This document shows, piece by piece, positions 42,601 to 43,062 of a DNA stretch of 43,062 nt. The translations under genes were made by a program, and so were the position numbers. The stretch comes from Perkinsus olseni (lineage: Eukaryota; Perkinsozoa; Perkinsida). The stretch covers positions 1 to 43,062 of the forward strand of contig JABANN010000282.1 of the NCBI GenBank assembly GCA_013115125.1, given 5' to 3'. Under the pieces are notes generated by a model. The model worked only from the letters and a program-made list of their open reading frames with translations. It searched no databases and was not told where the DNA came from. How positions within the stretch are numbered: position 1 is the first letter of the stretch; every line of letters begins with the position of its first letter.

Positions 42601-43062
42601 TGCATTGTTAAGAAGAAATTACGAGTTGTGGACGGTGTGGTACGTCGAACTCTTGCCAGTGTGAGCCATGAGTCGGAGTATCCAAGCTCGAAGCACGCAT
42701 GATACGTGATTCTCCCTATCAGACCATTAGACTTATGGTTCTGGTAGTCACGCACTACTAGATTCGTGACGCAGATAATAGTGAAAACCCTTCCGTCAGG
42801 CTTTTCTTCTATGCTGCGATCTGCGGTGATGGTCACCGTACGGAGCCCTTCGAGGTGTGCGACGACGCCAATACCGATTCCAATGACGGCTGTGATTATC
42901 CGACATGCAGGTGGGGTGCTTTCTATTCAACCCGCGCCCATCCCGGTCATGTTAGGCCGTCTTCCACTATCTCTTCGGGGACCAGGCACGGCTATGTTTG
43001 CAGGGGTGGCACTTTTACCACGCGAGACTACTGCAGTGTGAGGTAGCATCCAAGGTCGAAGC
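39606..43062 (+). CDS. Secreted DUF4215 (Myxo_disulph_rpt-type) cysteine-rich repeat protein, spliced, possibly cut by the window edge
   Basis: DUF4215 repeats are ~45-residue disulphide modules of extracellular proteins in protists and myxobacteria. The exon ending 39994 (CGDGV-AG) joins in frame to 40358-40512 (R, then [12 protein letters not shown], then [13 protein letters not shown], then [13 protein letters not shown]). This joins in frame to 40795-41519 ([30 protein letters not shown], then [17 protein letters not shown]; a ~110-residue spacer like a beta-sandwich; [20 protein letters not shown], then [15 protein letters not shown]). Later exons: 42050-42140 ([17 protein letters not shown]), about 42341-42560 ([18 protein letters not shown]) and about 42825-43046 ([20 protein letters not shown]). 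So at least five modules. [14 protein letters not shown] at 39606 could be the signal peptide; its junction to the next exon is uncertain. The last exon either stops at 43044-43046 or splices at GAG/GTAGCA and leaves the window. Confidence 0.8.
41904..41972. repeat. Perfect palindrome 34+1+34
   Basis: Arms 41904-41937 and 41939-41972 are perfect reverse complements around the single base T41938. The left arm starts TTACATCAAAGTGACTGCGT. It lies between exons of the DUF4215 gene, so it is intronic. Just outside, GTATTAG precedes it and TACC follows. Confidence 0.93.
42209..42241. repeat. Inverted repeat 12+9+12 (one mismatch)
   Basis: CCTCATAATCTT and AAGATTACGAGG flank a 9-base loop at about 42197-42229. 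It sits in a DUF4215-gene intron and has an ordinary loop size, unlike the one-base-centre set. Confidence 0.6.

Overview
The window looks like nuclear DNA of an intron-rich unicellular eukaryote. The genes that can be recognised are eukaryotic: a Rab-GAP (TBC) protein, the Emg1/Nep1 rRNA methyltransferase, a Mei2-like RNA-binding protein, the MAEA/Gid9 subunit of the GID/CTLH ubiquitin ligase, a CCCH zinc-finger protein, and a secreted protein with DUF4215 cysteine-rich repeats. Most introns are GT-AG and very short (about 44-62 nt), and many are confirmed because the flanking exons join in frame inside a conserved domain. DUF4215 repeats, short introns and many small repeats made me think of an alveolate, perhaps a Perkinsus-like protist. 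That is inference; nothing here proves the taxon.

Layout. 0-5.8 kb has no confident host gene. It holds an old LTR-retrotransposon remnant near 0.9-1.4 kb and a 1.03-kb non-autonomous hAT-like transposon (3501-4531) with inverted ends and a perfect 8-bp target duplication. 5.8-6.9 kb (-) is a TBC-domain exon. 7.8-8.1 kb is a short divergent intergenic region between a small unknown gene (-) and EMG1 (+, about 8.1-10.7 kb). 10.8-12.1 kb is full of local duplications, including a duplicated tail of the next gene. 12.1-12.9 kb (-) is a single-exon Mei2-like gene. 13.6-19.0 kb (-) is a MAEA/Gid9 gene of at least ten exons. 19.8-25.9 kb (+) is a CCCH zinc-finger gene with about 18-20 exons, transcribed divergently from MAEA. 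26.5-29.4 kb (+) is a helical-repeat (HPR/RAP-like) gene with a possible mitochondrial presequence. 31.3-32.0 kb (+) is a complete three-exon gene for a 168-residue secreted protein of unknown family. 34.5-35.6 kb (+) is an unidentified gene, followed by a decayed Tc1/mariner transposase. 39.6-43.06 kb (+) is the DUF4215 gene, which may run off the right edge.

Themes. The known genes cover RNA biology (EMG1, Mei2-like, CCCH, HPR), ubiquitin ligation, Rab control and secretion. They look like neighbours, not a pathway. The most unusual signal is a set of long, nearly perfect inverted repeats whose arms are separated by exactly one base, the longest 34+1+34 at 41904-41972. One base is too few for an RNA hairpin loop, so a replication template-switch origin or an odd-spaced dimeric DNA site is more likely. 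Introns of EMG1 and the CCCH gene also carry tRNA-like remnants, and a GGAGTTTCA...TGAAACTCC MITE-like family occupies MAEA introns and other sites.
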